From an uncultured Pelagibacteraceae bacterium (lineage in GTDB: Bacteria; Pseudomonadota; Alphaproteobacteria; Pelagibacterales; Pelagibacteraceae), in contig CACLTL010000001.1 in assembly GCA_902609855.1 (NCBI GenBank), positions 248,001-312,000 on the forward strand: DNA of 64,000 nucleotides, read 5' to 3'. The notes under the pieces are model-generated. The model did not search any database. It was not told the origin of the DNA and worked only from the letters and a program-made list of their open reading frames with translations. How positions within the stretch are numbered: the first letter of the stretch is position 1; each line of letters opens with the position of its first letter. Made by a program: the position numbers and the translations under genes. Positions 61,374-64,000 of the stretch are shown one piece after another.

Positions 61374-62095
61374 TATTTTAAAATTCTTTTAAATTTTTTA
61401 ATTGTTAATGGCATTCCCTCAAATATTGACTCACCAATTAAAAAGTGACCAATATTAAATTCTTTTATATCTTTTAATTTAGAAAGAATCTTAGCAGAGG
61501 TGTAAGTAAGTCCATGTCCAGCGTGAATTTCTAAACCAAGTTTATGACCATGGAGTACTGCTTTTCGAATTCTATTTAATTCATTTTGAAAATTTTTTTT
61601 CTGATTTATCAAATTACAAAGTTTGCCTGTATGTATTTCTACACAATCAGCATTAAATTTTTTAGCTTTATCTAAGTCTTTTATATTCGGTTCAATAAAA
61701 AGACTTACGCGAGAGTTATTATTCTTAAGTCTTTTAATTAATAATCTTAAAAAGTTTATATTATATTTTAAATTTAATCCTCCTTCCGTAGTAATTTCTT
61801 GTCTTTTTTCAGGCACTATACATATGAAAGGAGGTTTGCTCCTTAAAGCTATTTTTAACATCTCTTTGGTTGCAGCAATTTCAAGATTGAGTGGAATCTT
61901 TAACTTTTTTATAATTTTTTTAAGATCTGTTTCATTTATATGTCTTCTGTCTTCTCTTAAATGAATAGTAACTGAGTCTGCACCATTTTTTTCAGCTAAC
62001 AAAGCAGCTCTTAATGGACTAGGATAATCTTCACCCCTAGCATTTCTGACTGTAGCTACGTGGTCTATATTTACACCAAGTCTAATTCTTTTCAT
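61373..62095 (-). CDS. pdxJ: pyridoxine 5'-phosphate synthase
   Basis: PdxJ closes the pyridoxine ring from deoxyxylulose phosphate and aminoacetone phosphate. The start RLGVNIDHVATVRNARGEDY is diagnostic, with GADSVTIHLREDRRHI, CIVPEKRQEITTEGGL, VEIHTG and EIHAGHGLTY. The 240-residue length fits. It shares a base with the upstream pyrE stop. Confidence 0.96.
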   Translation of the reverse strand: MKRIRLGVNIDHVATVRNARGEDYPSPLRAALLAEKNGADSVTIHLREDRRHINETDLKKIIKKLKIPLNLEIAATKEMLKIALRSKPPFICIVPEKRQEITTEGGLNLKYNINFLRLLIKRLKNNNSRVSLFIEPNIKDLDKAKKFNADCVEIHTGKLCNLINQKKNFQNELNRIRKAVLHGHKLGLEIHAGHGLTYTSAKILSKLKDIKEFNIGHFLIGESIFEGMPLTIKKFKRILK

Positions 62096-62676
62096 TAAAG
62101 ATCTCTGCTTCCAGGTTTAACAGCTTTTATTGATAATAGTTCTTTGGGTAAATTATTTTCATTATATGTTGGAATATTTAAATCAACTTGTGAAACAATT
62201 TTTTCTCTAATTTTAGATTTACCATTAGACCTATTTATAATACACGCATAACCTATTATGTTAGCTTTGTTAGCTAAAACCAATTTAGAACATTCTAGAC
62301 TAGATTTTCCCGTTGTGATTACATCTTCAACAATTAATACTTTGCTTCCTTTTCTAATTTGAAAATCTCTTCTTAATTTAAATTCACCATTAACTCTTTC
62401 AGAAAAAATTGTTTCTTTATTCAAAATTCTACCTAATTCATATCCAACAATTATGCCCCCCATCGCAGGTGATAAAATTAAATCAAAATCACTAAATTCT
62501 TGCTTAATTTTACTTGCTAGAGAGCTACATATTTTTACTGCCTGATCTGGTCTGCTCATTAATCGAGCGCATTGAACATATTTTGGGCTATGTAATCCTG
62601 AAGAAAGAATGAAATGTCCCTCAATTAAAGCGTTAGTTTCTTTTAAAATTTTCAAAGATTCTTTTAATGAAAGCAT
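62095..62676 (-). CDS. pyrE: orotate phosphoribosyltransferase
   Basis: The 193-residue enzyme attaches ribose 5-phosphate to orotate in pyrimidine synthesis. It has GHFILSSGLHSPKYVQCARL, a substrate-loop region FSERVNGEFKLRRDFQI, and the PRPP motif KVLIVEDVITTGKSSLEC. Its first 44 bp overlap the end of the (p)ppGpp synthetase gene in another frame, so the two are probably coupled. Confidence 0.95.
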   Translation of the reverse strand: MLSLKESLKILKETNALIEGHFILSSGLHSPKYVQCARLMSRPDQAVKICSSLASKIKQEFSDFDLILSPAMGGIIVGYELGRILNKETIFSERVNGEFKLRRDFQIRKGSKVLIVEDVITTGKSSLECSKLVLANKANIIGYACIINRSNGKSKIREKIVSQVDLNIPTYNENNLPKELLSIKAVKPGSRDL

Positions 62677-64000
62677 TTTTTTTCTGTTTATGTCGAATTA
62701 TTTTAAACTTTAAATTACTTTGCTTTATTTGACTTATCAAGTTTGTAAAATTTTTCAAATCTTTAATTTGAAGATCGAATGAAAATGTTAAATGTTCCTT
62801 TGTTCTTTTTATGATTTCTAAATTTACAATATTTCCTTTATTAAGACCTATTAAAGATGTTATATGACCCAAAACTCCAGGCTTATGTGGTAAATCTACT
62901 TCTATGGTACTTGAATAGTTTTTTTTGGTGATTTTAAGGTTTTCTGTTGATTTATCTTGCCAATACCTTCGAATTGCAGAACGGGCCTTGCCTGTAGCTG
63001 ATGATGAAAGCCAGTGTAATGATGGAGAGGCATTTTTTGAAGTTTCTATTTTAATAAGATCACCATTTTTTAAAATAGTTTGTAAAGTAGCTTGGCGACC
63101 ATTAATTGTACACCCTATAGCGCTATTACCTACCTTAGTATGTACTGCATAAGCAAAATCTATAGGTGTAGCTTTTTGAGGCAATTTAATTACTGCGCCC
63201 TTAGGTGTAAAACAAAAAACATTTTCTTGAAACATTTGTAATTTAGTAAACTCATAATAATGTTCAGGGCTGGTTCCTGCTTCTATTATTTCCACTAAGT
63301 CTCTAAGCCAATCATATTCTTTCCAAGATAATTCTGAAAATTTTTCTGATGATTTATATTTCCAATGAGAGGCGATACCTCTTTGAGCGAACTCATGCAT
63401 ATCATGAGTTCTGATTTGAATTTCAATTCTGTTTTTTTTTGGCCCAATTACTGCTGTATGTATTGATTTGTAATTATTTATTTTTGGTGTTGAAATATAA
63501 TCTTTAAATCTTCCGGGTATTGTAGAAAATCTACTATGAAAAATTCCAAGAGTTTTATAACAGTCTTCGATATTTCCAACAATGACTCTGAAACCAATTA
63601 TGTCAGTGAGTTGCTCTAATGAAACTTTTTTATTCTGAATTTTACGCCATATTGAGAATGGAGTTTTTTCACGACCAGTAATTGTTGCTGTAATGCCATT
63701 ATTCTTTAAAATTTCAATTAATTCCTGAGATATATTTTTAAATGTATCTTCAGTATTATTTTTTATAAAATTTAATCTTTCTAATATCAGGTCTCTTGCA
63801 GGTTTATTCAAAACAGAAAAAGATAAATCCTCCAATTCATCTCGTATTCTGTTCATGCCCATTCTATCAGCCAATGGAGCATATATTTCCATTGTTTCTT
63901 TGGCTTTTCTTATTATCTTATCTTTATTTTTTACAAACTGTATCGTGCGCATATTATGTAATCTATCTGCCAGTTTAACAAGCAAAACTCTAATATCTTT
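62633..64000 (-). CDS. rsh: bifunctional (p)ppGpp synthetase/hydrolase RSH (5' end missing)
   Basis: The gene enters the window from the right, so the true start and most of the HD hydrolase domain are outside. Visible are the end of the HD domain (VLLVKLADRLHNMRTI), the synthetase domain with DIIGFRVIVGNIEDCYKTLG and FKDYISTPKINNYKSIHTAV, the TGS domain (VFCFTPKGAVIKLPQKATPIDFAYAVHTKVG) and a C-terminal ACT-type domain (VDLPHKPGVLGHITSLIGLN). This is the alphaproteobacterial stringent-response enzyme RelA/SpoT. It overlaps pyrE by 44 bp. Confidence 0.95.
   Translation of the reverse strand, partial: KDIRVLLVKLADRLHNMRTIQFVKNKDKIIRKAKETMEIYAPLADRMGMNRIRDELEDLSFSVLNKPARDLILERLNFIKNNTEDTFKNISQELIEILKNNGITATITGREKTPFSIWRKIQNKKVSLEQLTDIIGFRVIVGNIEDCYKTLGIFHSRFSTIPGRFKDYISTPKINNYKSIHTAVIGPKKNRIEIQIRTHDMHEFAQRGIASHWKYKSSEKFSELSWKEYDWLRDLVEIIEAGTSPEHYYEFTKLQMFQENVFCFTPKGAVIKLPQKATPIDFAYAVHTKVGNSAIGCTINGRQATLQTILKNGDLIKIETSKNASPSLHWLSSSATGKARSAIRRYWQDKSTENLKITKKNYSSTIEVDLPHKPGVLGHITSLIGLNKGNIVNLEIIKRTKEHLTFSFDLQIKDLKNFTNLISQIKQSNLKFKIIRHKQKKNAFIKRIFENFKRN

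Overview
The window looks like a chromosome segment of a streamlined marine alphaproteobacterium of the SAR11 clade (Pelagibacterales). The DNA is very AT-rich, genes are packed with overlaps or gaps of a few bases, ORFs are rich in Lys, Asn and Ile, and gene orders are alphaproteobacterial (rpiB-glyA-nrdR-ribD-ribE-ribB-ribH-nusB; rnc-lepB-acpS-pdxJ-pyrE-rsh; chaperone-rpmF-plsX-ihfA-merR). This placement rests on gene content and composition, not on a database search.

Layout. 1-3683: a truncated M48 lipoprotein peptidase, a DUF502 membrane protein, recG, sdhE and tRNA-Ser. 3776-11290: a forward operon for cell wall, DNA and translation (MltB-like transglycosylase, RlpA-like SPOR lipoprotein, DacC, Tmk, HolB, MetG, TatD, metallo-beta-lactamase-fold hydrolase). 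11280-13395: nhaA, a NifU-like scaffold and a glutathione peroxidase, reading back. 13469-15742: tRNA-Pro, an NDUFS4-like complex I subunit, an SbmA/BacA-like transporter and an AEC transporter.

15743-17589 is the clearest accessory patch: a 415-bp gene-free stretch with locally higher GC, a minimal O6-alkylguanine-DNA methyltransferase behind an unannotated 54-residue membrane protein, and a Cre-like tyrosine recombinase. A perfect 11-7-11 inverted repeat sits on the recombinase promoter and start. Next, 17594-24781 is a very AT-rich surface-glycan cluster. It pairs gmd with a sugar 3-dehydratase whose PLP lysine is replaced by His, and an SDR; together these suggest synthesis of a GDP-3,6-dideoxyhexose (colitose type). 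Three glycosyl- or methyl-transferases and a GIY-YIG protein complete it.

24787-37397 is a carbohydrate catabolism region: HpcH/HpaI aldolase, aldehyde dehydrogenase, iolD, two Gfo/Idh/MocA oxidoreductases (one iolG-like), a ROK kinase without its zinc motif, a complete FrcABC-type sugar ABC transporter and iolE. Inositol or a related cyclitol is the likely substrate, but iolB and iolC are not here. 37405-38460 holds tRNA-Glu and a NeuB-like gene lying between two exact 32-bp direct repeats, one of which is the 3' end of recJ.

38418-64000 is core genome on the minus strand apart from three plus-strand genes: recJ, glpX, hom, argC, rpsI-rplM, ctaA, chorismate mutase (+), rpmG, merR, ihfA, plsX, rpmF, a cytochrome bc1 assembly chaperone, bamE (+), hppA, the riboflavin-glycine operon, hemB (+), and recO-rnc-lepB-acpS-pdxJ-pyrE-rsh, the last gene running off the window. 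fabH and era are absent from the places where these gene orders usually carry them.
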